Shown here: positions 15,095 through 23,354 of the stretch, piece after piece
How the letters are laid out: every line of letters starts with the position of its first letter
How positions within the stretch are numbered: position 1 is the stretch's first letter
Source: Deltaproteobacteria bacterium
Lineage (GTDB): Bacteria; Myxococcota_A; UBA9160; SZUA-336
Direction: 5' to 3'
Length of the DNA stretch: 64,000 nt
NCBI GenBank assembly: GCA_029261925.1
Contig: JAJDAJ010000024.1
Coordinates: forward strand, 29,612 to 93,611
Translations under genes and position numbers: made by a program
Notes under the pieces: generated by a model
What the model was told of the DNA's origin: nothing
The model's database searches: none
Seen by the model: the letters and a program-made list of their open reading frames with translations, nothing else

Positions 15095-16807
15095 GTGAGC
15101 GGCGACGTCCTGCGCGACGCGCTCGAGCGCATCGATGGCCGGCCCTACGGCCACTACCGCGACCTCCGCGGCCGGGACTTCGAGCTCGGCCCGCTGTGCC
15201 TGCGCTTCGATCACGTGCAGGGCGATCCGTTCGCAGCCCCCAGCCGCGTTCGCGTCGACGCGCCGCCCGGGGTCGCCGCCCTTCCCGCCCCGCTGCGTGC
15301 GACCGCCGACGCGCGGCGCGCGGCCGCGGACCTGGTGCAGCGGCAGGTCCGTGCCGCGCTGGAGGGGGTGCGGCCGGGCGCGGGCAGCGGCAAGAGCGGC
15401 CTGCTCGAGATCGCGCGCCCGGGGCAGGAGGTCCTGGAACGCACGGGCGCCCGCCTCGACGCCGACGGCGCGCTGCGACTGCGGCTGAGCGTGGGCCTGC
15501 CCGCCGCCGGCCGCCGCATCCTGGGCCGGGCCGCGGCCGATCTGCTCTGCGATCGGCTGCGCGAGACGCTGCTCTCCGCGCTGCGGTCCCTGGATCCCGC
15601 GGCGCTGGCCGCGCACGTCGCCTGTGTCGAGGACCAGATCGCCCTGCGGGCCGCGCTCGGGCCCGCGGGACTGGTGGCCTTCGTCGCTGCCGGCAGCCAC
15701 CTGCCGCGCCGCAGCGGCGCCGACGATCGGCCGCTGGCCGGCGCGCTGCCGCTGGAGCTCGGCGGCGTCGAGGCGGTGGAGCTGGAGGCGCCGCACGCCG
15801 GCGTGCTGCGCGGCCTGGGGATCCCGCGCGGGGTGACGCTGATCGTCGGCGGCGGCTACCACGGCAAGTCCACGCTGCTCCAGGCCCTGGCCCTGGGCGT
15901 GTACGACCACGTGCCCGGCGACGGCCGCGAGCGCTGCGTGGCGGATCCCGCGCTCGTCGGCGTGCGCGCCGAGGACGGGCGCAGCGTGCGCGGCGTCGAC
16001 CTGCGTCCGTTCATCGGTGCGCTGCCGCTGGGCCGCAGCACACGCGCCTTCGACAGCGACGATGCCTCGGGAAGCACCTCGCAGGCGGCCTCGATCATCG
16101 AGGCGCTCGAGGTCGGCGCCACCGGGCTGCTGATCGACGAGGACACGGCGGCCACCAACTTCATGATCCGCGACGCGCGCATGCGGCGGCTGGTGCCCGG
16201 CGCCGAGGAGCCGATCACGCCCTTCATCGACCGTGCGCGCGAGCTCTGGGAGCGGCGCGGCGTCTCGTCGGTGCTCGTCGTCGGGGGTGCGGGCGACTAC
16301 CTCGACGTGGCCGACGTGGTGCTGCGCATGCGCGACTACCAGCCGCTCGACGTGACGGCGCGCGCGCGGGAGGTCGCGGCGGAGCTCCCGCTGGGCGAGG
16401 CCGCGCCGCGCCCGGCGGACCCGTGGCCGGCGGCGCCCCCGCGGGTGCCGCTGCCCGGTGGGCTCGACCCGAGCCACGGGCGCCGCCCCGAGCGCGTCCG
16501 CGGCCAGAGCACACGCAGCATCGAGTTCGGCCGCGAGGAGATCGACGTCTCGGCGCTGTACCAGCTGGCCGACCCGGCCCAGGTGCGCGCCGTGGGCGAT
16601 GCGCTGCTCGAGCTCTCGCGCGGGCTCTGCGACGGTCGCCTCGCGCTGCCGCAGCTCCTCGACGCGATCGACGCGCTGATCGACCACGAGGGCCTCGACA
16701 CGATCTGCCGGGGGGGGCACGGCGATCGCGCACGGCCGCGCCGCTTCGAGATCGCCGCGGCGCTCGACCGGCTGCGCAGCCTGCGCGTTGCACCCGGCGG
16801 GGACTGA
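15095..16807 (+). CDS. Predicted ABC-class ATPase (COG3044 / DUF2791-type P-loop protein)
   Basis: 570 residues from GTG 15095, a usual size for this family. An N-terminal alpha/beta domain (FDHVQGDPFAAPSRVRV) is followed by the ATPase core: Walker A VGGGYHGKSTLL at about residue 248, then SVRGVDLRPFI, an ABC-signature-like SGSTSQAASI, and a Walker B TGLLIDEDTAATNFMIRD. A C-terminal part with RSIEFGREEIDVSALYQL and a helical end completes it. It has no membrane segments. The family is widespread but its role is unsettled. The upstream Gly/Arg-rich gene is separated by 240 bases and a hairpin, so co-transcription is doubtful. Confidence 0.85.
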   Translation: MSGDVLRDALERIDGRPYGHYRDLRGRDFELGPLCLRFDHVQGDPFAAPSRVRVDAPPGVAALPAPLRATADARRAAADLVQRQVRAALEGVRPGAGSGKSGLLEIARPGQEVLERTGARLDADGALRLRLSVGLPAAGRRILGRAAADLLCDRLRETLLSALRSLDPAALAAHVACVEDQIALRAALGPAGLVAFVAAGSHLPRRSGADDRPLAGALPLELGGVEAVELEAPHAGVLRGLGIPRGVTLIVGGGYHGKSTLLQALALGVYDHVPGDGRERCVADPALVGVRAEDGRSVRGVDLRPFIGALPLGRSTRAFDSDDASGSTSQAASIIEALEVGATGLLIDEDTAATNFMIRDARMRRLVPGAEEPITPFIDRARELWERRGVSSVLVVGGAGDYLDVADVVLRMRDYQPLDVTARAREVAAELPLGEAAPRPADPWPAAPPRVPLPGGLDPSHGRRPERVRGQSTRSIEFGREEIDVSALYQLADPAQVRAVGDALLELSRGLCDGRLALPQLLDAIDALIDHEGLDTICRGGHGDRARPRRFEIAAALDRLRSLRVAPGGD

Positions 16808-16823
16808 CCCCCGCCCGGGCGCC

Positions 16824-17435
16824 TCAGCCGGCGCTCACCGATGGGCGCGCGGAGACGGTCGCGTGCCAGCGCGCCAGGTTCTTCTGGCCGTCGTCGATGC
16901 GGATCTTCACCACGCGCCCGAAGTCGATCGCGCAAACGGCCGTGATGTCGGCCACGGTGAAGCGGTCCCCGGCGACGAACTCGCGACCGCAGAGCTCCTC
17001 GTCGAGCCACTCGAGGCGCGACAGCGCCTTGCGACGCGAGACCTCTCCGAACTCGGGCACCTGCTCGACGCGACCCGCGAAGAACTCGTGGGTCATCTGG
17101 AAGCTGGCGAAGACCGCCAGCGCGATCTCGTGCTCCATGCGCCGGTTCCACATCTCGATCGTCGCGGCCTCCCGGAAGTCCCGACCCAGCAGGTCCGGGT
17201 CGGGCTGGAGGCCCTCGAGGTAGCGACAGATCGCCATGGTCTCGGCCAGGTAGCTCCCGTCGTCGAGCTCGAGCACGGGAAGCTGGCCCATGGGGTTGAT
17301 GGCGCGGAACGCGGGCTCGCGGTTCGCGGCAGCGTTGATGTCGATCTCGATCCGCTCGACCTCGAGGCTCTTCTCGGCCAGGAAGACGTGCACGCGGCGC
17401 GGGTTGGGCGCGATGGGCGAGGTGTAGAGCTTCAA
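16824..17435 (-). CDS. Glutathione S-transferase family protein
   Basis: 203 residues. The start is TTG 17435 with GGAGG 6-11 bases upstream; no ATG fits the N-terminal strand KLYTSPIAPNPRRVHVFLAEK. The thioredoxin-like half contains the cis-Pro and GSH-binding stretch (GQLPVLELDDGSYLAETMAI), and the helical half has FTVADITAVCAIDFG, the usual N-capping region. Its closest match in this window is the GST at 59003-59635, so the two are probably paralogues. The substrate is unknown. It converges with the COG3044 gene. Confidence 0.88.
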   Translation of the reverse strand: MKLYTSPIAPNPRRVHVFLAEKSLEVERIEIDINAAANREPAFRAINPMGQLPVLELDDGSYLAETMAICRYLEGLQPDPDLLGRDFREAATIEMWNRRMEHEIALAVFASFQMTHEFFAGRVEQVPEFGEVSRRKALSRLEWLDEELCGREFVAGDRFTVADITAVCAIDFGRVVKIRIDDGQKNLARWHATVSARPSVSAG

Positions 17436-17490
17436 GCGGCCTCCTCCGATCCGGCGCAGTCTACCGCAGGACTCCGCGCCCGCCGGACAC

Positions 17491-17496
17491 TAGAAT
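17491..17496 (+). promoter_or_regulatory. Candidate -10 element (TAGAAT) for the SDR gene
   Basis: TAGAAT stands out in the G+C-rich gap, 24 bases before the ATG at 17521, with GGGAGG as Shine-Dalgarno sequence between. No convincing -35 box was seen. Confidence 0.3.
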
Positions 17497-17520
17497 CGCC
17501 CGCCTCGACGGGAGGCCCGC

Positions 17521-18309
17521 ATGATCCTGGATCGCTTCAAGCTCACCGACCGCGTGGCGGTCGTCACCGGCGCTGGCCGCGGCATCGGTCAGGCCATCGC
17601 CCTGGCCTACGCCGAGGCCGGTGCCGACGTGGTCTGCGCGGCGCGGACCGTGGAGCAGATCGAGGATACCGCGGCGCGGGTACGCGCCCTGGGTCGGCGC
17701 GCCCTGGCCGTGCCGACGGACGTGCTCGACGAGGCGCAGCTCGAGCGGCTGGTTCGCACGGCGCTCGACGAGCTCGGCCGGATCGACGTGCTGGTGAACA
17801 ACGCCGGGGGCTCGCCGCCGAAGGCCGCGCTGGAGACCAGCACCCGGGAGCTCGAGGCGGCCTTCCGCTTCAACGTCAGCACGGCCTTCGCGCTCACCCG
17901 CATCGCCGTGCCGCGGATGGTCGAGACCGCGGGGGAGGGCAGCGTGATCAACATCTCCTCGGTGGCGGGGCGCGAGATCTCGCCCGGCTTCGCGGCCTAC
18001 GGCACGGCCAAGGCCGCGCTCTCGTTCCTGACCCGCGAGCTGGCCCAGGACTTCGCGCCCCGCGTGCGGGTGAACGCGATCGCCGTCGGCTCGACCGTGA
18101 CCGAGGCGCTCGCGAGCGTGCTGACGCCCGAGATCGAGAAGACCATGGTCGAGCTCACGCCCATGGGCCGCCTGGGCAGCGTCGAGGACGTCGCCGCCTG
18201 TGCGCTGTACCTGGCGTCGCCCGCCGCGAGCTACGTCACGGGCGAGATCTACGGGGTCAACGGCGGGCTGACCAGCCTGAACATGCGCATGCCGCGTGCC
18301 TTCGACTGA
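17521..18309 (+). CDS. SDR family NAD(P)-dependent oxidoreductase
   Basis: 262 residues, classical short-chain dehydrogenase. The coenzyme-binding TGAGRGIG is followed by NNAGGSPPKA, the catalytic Ser in INISSVAG and Tyr-Lys in YGTAKA; the C-terminal substrate loop contains TPMGRLGSVEDVA. An Ala-Arg after the second strand (CAARTVEQ) could favour NADP(H). It is preceded by GGGAGG and a TAGAAT -10-like box. The substrate is unknown; glucose-dehydrogenase-like and 3-oxoacyl reductases share this form. A small hypothetical gene follows after 45 bases. Confidence 0.88.
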   Translation: MILDRFKLTDRVAVVTGAGRGIGQAIALAYAEAGADVVCAARTVEQIEDTAARVRALGRRALAVPTDVLDEAQLERLVRTALDELGRIDVLVNNAGGSPPKAALETSTRELEAAFRFNVSTAFALTRIAVPRMVETAGEGSVINISSVAGREISPGFAAYGTAKAALSFLTRELAQDFAPRVRVNAIAVGSTVTEALASVLTPEIEKTMVELTPMGRLGSVEDVAACALYLASPAASYVTGEIYGVNGGLTSLNMRMPRAFD

Positions 18310-18342
18310 GGGGCGGGCTCCCGGGGCCGCCGGCGGCTGTGA

Positions 18343-18348
18343 TAAGGT
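18343..18348 (+). promoter_or_regulatory. Candidate -10 element (TAAGGT) 6 bases before a GTG start
   Basis: TAAGGT ends 6 bases before GTG 18355. If it is a -10 box, transcription would begin at or next to the start codon, giving a leaderless mRNA. No Shine-Dalgarno sequence is present, which fits. Confidence 0.35.
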
Positions 18349-18354
18349 CGCCGC

Positions 18355-18630
18355 GTGAGCGTCTCGGAGCTCTTCGAGCCGGCGTGGAAGCGCATCTGCG
18401 AGCACGAGGGCGCGTTCTTCAAGACCGAGGGGGGGCGCTGGTTCACCTATCGCGTGGACGGCGACGCGCTGCGGCCCAGCCACTCCGACGTGCGCATCCC
18501 CCGCTCCGACCTCGAGATCGCGTTCCCGATGCTGCCCGTCCCGGCCGCGAAGCTGAACAAGCACGTGCGCGGTCCCGCCTTCGTCTGGGCGGTGCTGCAC
18601 GATCCGCGGATCGCCGCGGGACAGTGGTGA
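18355..18630 (+). CDS. Hypothetical protein, 91 aa
   Basis: A 91-residue protein with one Cys and several aromatic residues (KRICEHEGAFFKTEGGRWFTY ... PAFVWAVLHDPRI). It has no signal peptide or membrane segment. Codon use is like its neighbours, and the start codon lies directly after a TAnnnT box, so it is probably real and perhaps translated leaderless. The family was not recognised. Glutathione reductase follows 39 bases downstream. Confidence 0.6.
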   Translation: MSVSELFEPAWKRICEHEGAFFKTEGGRWFTYRVDGDALRPSHSDVRIPRSDLEIAFPMLPVPAAKLNKHVRGPAFVWAVLHDPRIAAGQW

Positions 18631-18669
18631 ACGCGACCTGCCGGCGACTGCCGCATCCGGGGATCTGAG

Positions 18670-20022
18670 ATGGCCAGCCATGACTACGACCTGTTCACGA
18701 TCGGTGCCGGCTCCGGCGGCGTGCGCGCCAGCCGCATGGCGGCGGGGGCCGGGGCTCGCGTCGCCGTCGCCGAGGAGCGCTACCTCGGCGGCACGTGCGT
18801 CAACGTGGGCTGCATCCCCAAGAAGCTGCTCGTCCACGCCGCGCACTTCCGCGAGGAGGTCGAGGACGCGGCCGGCTTCGGCTGGAGCGTCGCGGAGCCC
18901 GTGTTCGACTGGCCGGCACTGATCGCGAACAAGGACCGGGAGATCGCGCGCCTCAACGGCGTGTACGCGGGCCTGCTCGACGGCGCCGGGGTCACGCGGA
19001 TCGAGGGCCGCGCCCGGCTGGTCGACGCCCACACGGTCGAGGTCGGCGGAAGTCGGATCACGGCCACGAACATCCTGCTCGCTCCGGGCGGCTGGCCTCA
19101 CCTCCCGGACATCCCGGGCATCGAGCTGGCGATCAGCTCGAACGAGGCGTTCCACCTCGCCGGGCTGCCGCGGCGCGTGATCATCGTGGGCGGTGGCTAC
19201 ATCGCCGTGGAGTTCGCCGGCATCTTTCACGGCATGGGTGCCGACGTGGTCCAGCTCTACCGGGGTCCGCTCTTCCTGCGCGGCTTCGACGACGACGTCC
19301 GCGAGGCGCTGGCCTCGGAGATGCGCAAGAAGGGCATCGACCTGCGCTTCGAGGCGCGGCCGTCGCGGATCGAGCGCGCCGGCGACGCGCTGCGCGTCGA
19401 GCTCGACGACGGGGGCGTGCTCGAGGCCGACTGCGTGATGTACGCAACGGGCCGGCGCCCGCTCACCGCCGACCTGGGCCTCGAGGAGGCGGGCGTCGCG
19501 ACCGACGTGTACGGCGCGATCACGGTCGATGCCTACTCGCGCACCTCGGTCGAGAACATCTGGGCGATCGGCGACGTGACCGACCGGATCCAGCTCACCC
19601 CCGTCGCGATCCACGAGGCCATGTGTCTGGTGCGCACCCTCTTTCACGACGATCCGACCGTACCGGATCACGCCGACGTGGCGTCGGCCGTCTTCAGCCT
19701 GCCGCCCATCGGGACCGTGGGTCTGACCGAGGCCGAGGCCCGCGCGCGTCTGGGCGACGTGGACGTGTACCGCAGCCGCTTTCGCCCGCTCAAGCACACC
19801 CTGAGCGGACGCGACGAGCAGACGCTGATGAAGCTCGTGGTGGATCGCGCCAGCGATCGCGTGGTGGGCGCGCACATGGTCGGCCCCGACGCCGGCGAGA
19901 TCATCCAGGGGATCGCGATCGCGGTCAAGATGCGCGCGACCAAGGCGCAGTTCGACGCCACCGTCGGCATCCATCCCACGGCGGCCGAGGAGTTCGTGAC
20001 CATGCGCGAGCCCGTCGCCTGA
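18670..20022 (+). CDS. gor: Glutathione-disulfide reductase
   Basis: 450 residues, the usual length. The FAD-binding [14 protein letters not shown] is followed by the redox-active disulfide in [13 protein letters not shown], the NAD(P)-binding [11 protein letters not shown], then [14 protein letters not shown] (Arg typical of NADPH and Gor use). The second FAD motif is [10 protein letters not shown], and the C-terminal catalytic His-Glu lies in [10 protein letters not shown]. It reduces GSSG with NADPH in the cytoplasm. Mycothione reductase and other pyridine-disulfide reductases are related, but the R-G-x-x-x-L-R-G-F-D pattern and nearby GST genes favour Gor. aat starts 7 bases after the stop. 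Confidence 0.93.
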   Translation: MASHDYDLFTIGAGSGGVRASRMAAGAGARVAVAEERYLGGTCVNVGCIPKKLLVHAAHFREEVEDAAGFGWSVAEPVFDWPALIANKDREIARLNGVYAGLLDGAGVTRIEGRARLVDAHTVEVGGSRITATNILLAPGGWPHLPDIPGIELAISSNEAFHLAGLPRRVIIVGGGYIAVEFAGIFHGMGADVVQLYRGPLFLRGFDDDVREALASEMRKKGIDLRFEARPSRIERAGDALRVELDDGGVLEADCVMYATGRRPLTADLGLEEAGVATDVYGAITVDAYSRTSVENIWAIGDVTDRIQLTPVAIHEAMCLVRTLFHDDPTVPDHADVASAVFSLPPIGTVGLTEAEARARLGDVDVYRSRFRPLKHTLSGRDEQTLMKLVVDRASDRVVGAHMVGPDAGEIIQGIAIAVKMRATKAQFDATVGIHPTAAEEFVTMREPVA

Positions 20023-20029
20023 CCGGCGG

Positions 20030-20647
20030 ATGGACCTGCAGAACCCGACACCGGACCTGCTGATGGCGGCCTACCAGCAGGGCGTGTTCCCCATGGCCGA
20101 CTCGCGCACGGGCGAGCTGATGTGGCTCAGCCCCGATCCGCGCGCGGTCCTGCCGCTCGACGGTCTGCGGGTGTCGCGGAGCCTGGCGCGCGTGATCCGC
20201 TCGGAGCGCTTCGAGCTGCGCCGCGATACGGCCTTCGAGCGCGTCATGCGCGAGTGCGCGGCCCCGCGCAGCGGGCGCGAGGAGACCTGGATCGACGAGC
20301 GACTGGTCCGCGCCTACGTGCAGCTGCACGAGCTCGGTCTGGCGCACAGCGTCGAGGCCTGGCGCGACGGCGAGCTGGTCGGGGGCCTGTACGGGGTGCA
20401 CGTCGGCGCGGCGTTCTGCGGCGAGAGCATGTTCTCGCGTCCGGAGCTGGGCGGTACCGACGCCTCCAAGGTCTGCCTGGTGCACCTCGTCGAGCGCCTG
20501 CGCGAGGGCGCCTTCCAGCTGCTCGACGTGCAGTTCCTCACGCCCCATCTCGAGCGCCTGGGCTGCATCGAGGTACCGCGCGAGGACTACCTGGACCTGC
20601 TCGAGCCGGCGCTGCGCCGCTGGGGCAGCTGGTCCCCTTCGTCCTGA
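20030..20647 (+). CDS. aat: Leucyl/phenylalanyl-tRNA-protein transferase
   Basis: 205 residues; it adds Leu or Phe to N-terminal Lys/Arg of proteins for N-end-rule degradation by ClpS/ClpAP. Family motifs in order: YQQGVFPMAD, WLSPDPRAVLPLDGL, the ETWIDERLVRAY region, and the acetyltransferase-like core VGGLYGVHVGAAFCGESMF and SKVCLVHLVE, ending with LDVQFLTPHLERLG. It is somewhat shorter than E. coli Aat (about 234) through a trimmed C-terminus. It is close behind gor and probably co-transcribed. Confidence 0.93.
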   Translation: MDLQNPTPDLLMAAYQQGVFPMADSRTGELMWLSPDPRAVLPLDGLRVSRSLARVIRSERFELRRDTAFERVMRECAAPRSGREETWIDERLVRAYVQLHELGLAHSVEAWRDGELVGGLYGVHVGAAFCGESMFSRPELGGTDASKVCLVHLVERLREGAFQLLDVQFLTPHLERLGCIEVPREDYLDLLEPALRRWGSWSPSS

Positions 20648-20744
20648 GTCCCGCGGCGGGCCTTCAGGCGCGGCGCCCCGGAGCCGATGCACATCACCTG
20701 CCGGTGGGCTGCGCGCCGCGCTCACACCGCCGGAGAGGAGACCC

Positions 20745-21407
20745 ATGCCGGTCATCGTCGGGCTCGTCAACCAGGGAAACGCGCTGGCACTCGCGTACGA
20801 GCGCGTCGTCGTCAACGGACCCAGTGCGCGCAGTGCGGCCTCGGCCCTGGTCCAGGAGTACGACGCCGACGGGGACGGTACGCTGGCCCCCGGGGAGCTG
20901 ACCGTGTCGGACTCGAGCTTCCGCACGCTGGACTTCAGCGGCGACGGCCGGGTCGATGCCGGCGAGATCGAGCGCATGTTCTCGGTCGAGTCGCGCCTGA
21001 GCACGCAGAGCGCGATGGTCCAGCAGATCTTCGCGCACCGCGACCTCGACGGTGACGGCAGCCTGAGTCCGGCCGAGCTGATCGACCCCGTGCTCGGCTT
21101 CCAGCGGATCGACGTCGATCGCGACGGCGGTGTCTCGCCGGCCGAGATGCGCCGCCAGCTGAAGAAGTTCGCCGACGAGGACGACACGCGCGGGCCGTCG
21201 ATCCGCGGCGGATCCGGCAACCTGAACGCGGCGACGCTGCAGGGCGCGTCGCAGCGCCCGGGCGCCAAGATCGCCTACCTGCACGACGCCTTCGGTACCA
21301 CCGAGCTGGCGCGGGCGGCGCAGCGGCACCGGGTCGGTCTCGAGGCCAAGGGCGCCGCGGATCCGACCTCCGACGAGCCGGGCGGCAAGACCACGCGGCG
21401 CGTCTGA
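20745..21407 (+). CDS. EF-hand domain protein with four Ca2+-binding loops
   Basis: 220 residues, ATG 20745 after GGAGAGGAG. Four EF-hand-type loops are readable: DADGDGTLAPGE, DFSGDGRVDAGE, DLDGDGSLSPAE and DVDRDGGVSPAE; each starts with Asp and ends in Glu as required for Ca2+. A poorly conserved basic tail follows (about 70 residues). There is no evident signal peptide, so it is probably cytoplasmic and may buffer or sense calcium. Spacing between loops fits two EF-hand pairs. The partner is unknown. Confidence 0.85.
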   Translation: MPVIVGLVNQGNALALAYERVVVNGPSARSAASALVQEYDADGDGTLAPGELTVSDSSFRTLDFSGDGRVDAGEIERMFSVESRLSTQSAMVQQIFAHRDLDGDGSLSPAELIDPVLGFQRIDVDRDGGVSPAEMRRQLKKFADEDDTRGPSIRGGSGNLNAATLQGASQRPGAKIAYLHDAFGTTELARAAQRHRVGLEAKGAADPTSDEPGGKTTRRV

Positions 21408-21424
21408 CCGCGTCCCGCGCGGTC
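21406..21424. terminator. Hairpin between convergent genes (GACCGCG-TCCCG-CGCGGTC)
   Basis: Perfect 7-base arms and a 5-base loop, starting inside the stop codon of the EF-hand gene and ending 5 bases before the stop of the opposing beta-helix gene. A bidirectional terminator is plausible; there is no U-tract. Confidence 0.45.
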
Positions 21425-21429
21425 GCCGC

Positions 21430-22296
21430 TCAGGGACAGAGCGCTCCCGCGCAGACGTTGGCGCCGAGCTGGATCCCGCCCGACTCGACCTGCGTGGCGC
21501 CGTTGCCGCCGTTGTTCGAGTCGAAGACGTTCCCGCCGTAACCGACGCCGGACTGCAGGTCGAGCCCGAGGCCGCCGTTGTCGGCCACGGTGTTGCCCGA
21601 GACGCGCGAGCCCTGGGCGACGCTGATCGCCGCGGGGTCCCCGTTGGCGGTGACGATGTTCTCGGCGACCAGCGCGTTGAAGCCGGTCTGGATGCCCCCG
21701 CCCTGGTTCGCGATCAGCGAGCAGGACTCGACGCGCGCGTCGAGGCCCACCGAGATGCCGAGGCCGGCGTTCAGCACCGCGTCGACGTCGCGCACCGCAG
21801 CTCCGGCGCCGGTGAGGACCACCGCGCTCGACGAGCCGCGCCGCACCGAGAGCTGCTCCACCCGCGAGCCGTCGCCGCGCAGGAAGACGCCCAGACCCAC
21901 GCCACGCAGGGAGCCGTTGCGCACGACCACGCGCTCGCTCTGTGCGCTGGACTCGACGCCACCGGCGCTGGCCGGGATCGGGCAGGTCAGGAACGGTGGC
22001 GTGCCCGAGCACTCCGCGGTCCCCTGGATGCCGAAGCCGCCGAGGTCCAGGAGCACGTCGTCGGCGTCGATCTCGATCGCCGCGCCCAGGTCGAGCGGGC
22101 CGAGCAGCAGGTTCCCGGTGAGCCGGTACTGCCCCGGCGCGTCGAGCGTGACCGGGAAGCCGGGCGCGTCGGTCGGTGTCACCGTGCCGGCGAGCGCGGC
22201 GGCCTGGTTGATCTCGATGGCGCCGTCCCCGGCGCCCGCGAGGCCGGGCGCCAGCAGTAGCCAGACGCCCAGCGTGGCTCGAGCCGTGGTGTACAT
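21430..22296 (-). CDS. Secreted right-handed parallel beta-helix repeat protein
   Basis: 288 residues. ATG 22296, preceded by GGGAGG, gives a Sec signal (TLGVWLLLAPGLAGAG); the longer open frame upstream is spurious. From residue 60 on, short strands of similar length recur (ADDVLLDLGGFGI, SERVVVRNGSLRGVG, SRVEQLSVRRGSS, ARVESCSLIANQGGG, ALVAENIVTANG, SRVSGNTVADNGG). This is the rung pattern of pectate-lyase-like beta-helices. Three to five Cys suggest disulfides in a periplasmic or extracellular protein. No catalytic Asp cluster is obvious, so a binding or structural role is as likely as lyase activity. Confidence 0.8.
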   Translation of the reverse strand: MYTTARATLGVWLLLAPGLAGAGDGAIEINQAAALAGTVTPTDAPGFPVTLDAPGQYRLTGNLLLGPLDLGAAIEIDADDVLLDLGGFGIQGTAECSGTPPFLTCPIPASAGGVESSAQSERVVVRNGSLRGVGLGVFLRGDGSRVEQLSVRRGSSSAVVLTGAGAAVRDVDAVLNAGLGISVGLDARVESCSLIANQGGGIQTGFNALVAENIVTANGDPAAISVAQGSRVSGNTVADNGGLGLDLQSGVGYGGNVFDSNNGGNGATQVESGGIQLGANVCAGALCP

Positions 22297-22508
22297 GATG
22301 CTGCCTCCCGGGAGATCCGCACTCAGGGTGGCGCAGCCGCGGCGCGTCGAAAGCCGGCAGTATCCGCCCCGGCAGATCCTGCCCAGCGGCTGCGCGCGGG
22401 CTGCGTCGCGCCTGCGCCCACCGGTCGCAGTCCGGACCCGCGGCTCAACTCCTGACCCCGGAGTCCGAAGCAGAACCGCGGGGCACCCTCTGGCCCCGGG
22501 AGACGCTC

Positions 22509-23282
22509 TTGGACATCCGGTTCGAGCCGCAGCCGGTGCTCGCGCCCGGCGCGCGTCTGCAGCGCGCCGGCGGCGCCGCGCCGTCGCAGGTCGCCGCACT
22601 GGCGGGCGACGCGGTCGAGCTGCGTCTGCAGCGCGGCCAGGACGGGCGCTCCGCGCTGCTGCGAGAGCTGCGCGAGACGGCCGCGGGCCTGGGGCAGGCG
22701 CGCGACGCCGGCGCAGCGGTCGCCGGGGTCGCGGACCGCCTGGCCGGCCTCGACGGGGTCGTCGAGGCCCTGGGAGCGCTGGAGGAGGAGCCCGACGCCG
22801 AGCAGCTCGCGGACCTGCAGGCCCTGCTGGACGGCGGCGTGGAGGCGCTCGATCGCCACGTGGCGACGGCGCGCTCCGCGGGCCGTGGCCTGATCGACGG
22901 CGAGCGGGGCGGCGCCGGCGCACTGCGCGTGGACGCGGCCGGCGTGCGCCTGGCGCTGCCCGACCTGGGCGCGTCCGCGCTCGGGCTCGAGGGGCTGCAG
23001 GTCGACGATCCCCACACCGCAGAGGCGCTTCGCGCCGCGCGCGAGCGGGTGGACGAGGTGCGTGACAGTGTCGAGGCCGTCATCGAGCGCCTCCAGCTGA
23101 CGCGCCGGCGCCTCGAGCAGAAGCTCGACGAGCTCGCCCGCAGCCGCGCGCCGGAGGACCCGGAGCGGCTGGCGCAGGCTGCCCGCGGCGCGCTGCTCGG
23201 CGCTGGCGGGCGCGGGGCGCTCGTGCACGGATTGCTCGGGGCCGTCGATGCCGCCGGGCTGCTGGCGCGGCCGGCCGGCTGA
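22509..23282 (+). CDS. Coiled, flagellin-like small protein, 257 aa
   Basis: The start is taken as TTG 22509; no better in-frame start fits. The protein is helical at both ends. Residues about 45-125 (RELRETAAGLGQARDAGAAVAGVADRL..., then ALLDGGVEALDRHVATARSAGRGLIDGE) resemble the flagellin N-terminal helices and the turn that ends in LLDG. Residues about 145-220 (LGASALGLEGLQVDD, then EALRAARERVDEVRDSVEAVIERLQLTRRRLEQ) resemble the flagellin C-terminal helix ahead of the NRLE-type end. The classical N-terminal signature is missing, so this is a weak structural resemblance only. It may work with the response regulator 72 bases downstream. Confidence 0.5.
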   Translation: MDIRFEPQPVLAPGARLQRAGGAAPSQVAALAGDAVELRLQRGQDGRSALLRELRETAAGLGQARDAGAAVAGVADRLAGLDGVVEALGALEEEPDAEQLADLQALLDGGVEALDRHVATARSAGRGLIDGERGGAGALRVDAAGVRLALPDLGASALGLEGLQVDDPHTAEALRAARERVDEVRDSVEAVIERLQLTRRRLEQKLDELARSRAPEDPERLAQAARGALLGAGGRGALVHGLLGAVDAAGLLARPAG

Positions 23283-23354
23283 GCCCGATCCCGGCGCGCC
23301 GCTCAGGCCACCCCCGCCCGGCGCCGATCCGCCCCCCCGAGCCCGAGGTGCGCC

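Noticed and set aside
17461..19974. 837-codon minus-strand ORF across SDR, hypothetical and gor genes
   Set aside because: Its product is low-complexity Arg/Val/Gly/His text; the plus-strand genes have clear motifs.
21430..22923. 497-codon version of the beta-helix gene
   Set aside because: The first 209 codons are low-complexity Arg/Pro/Ala; the signal peptide begins at ATG 22296 after GGGAGG.
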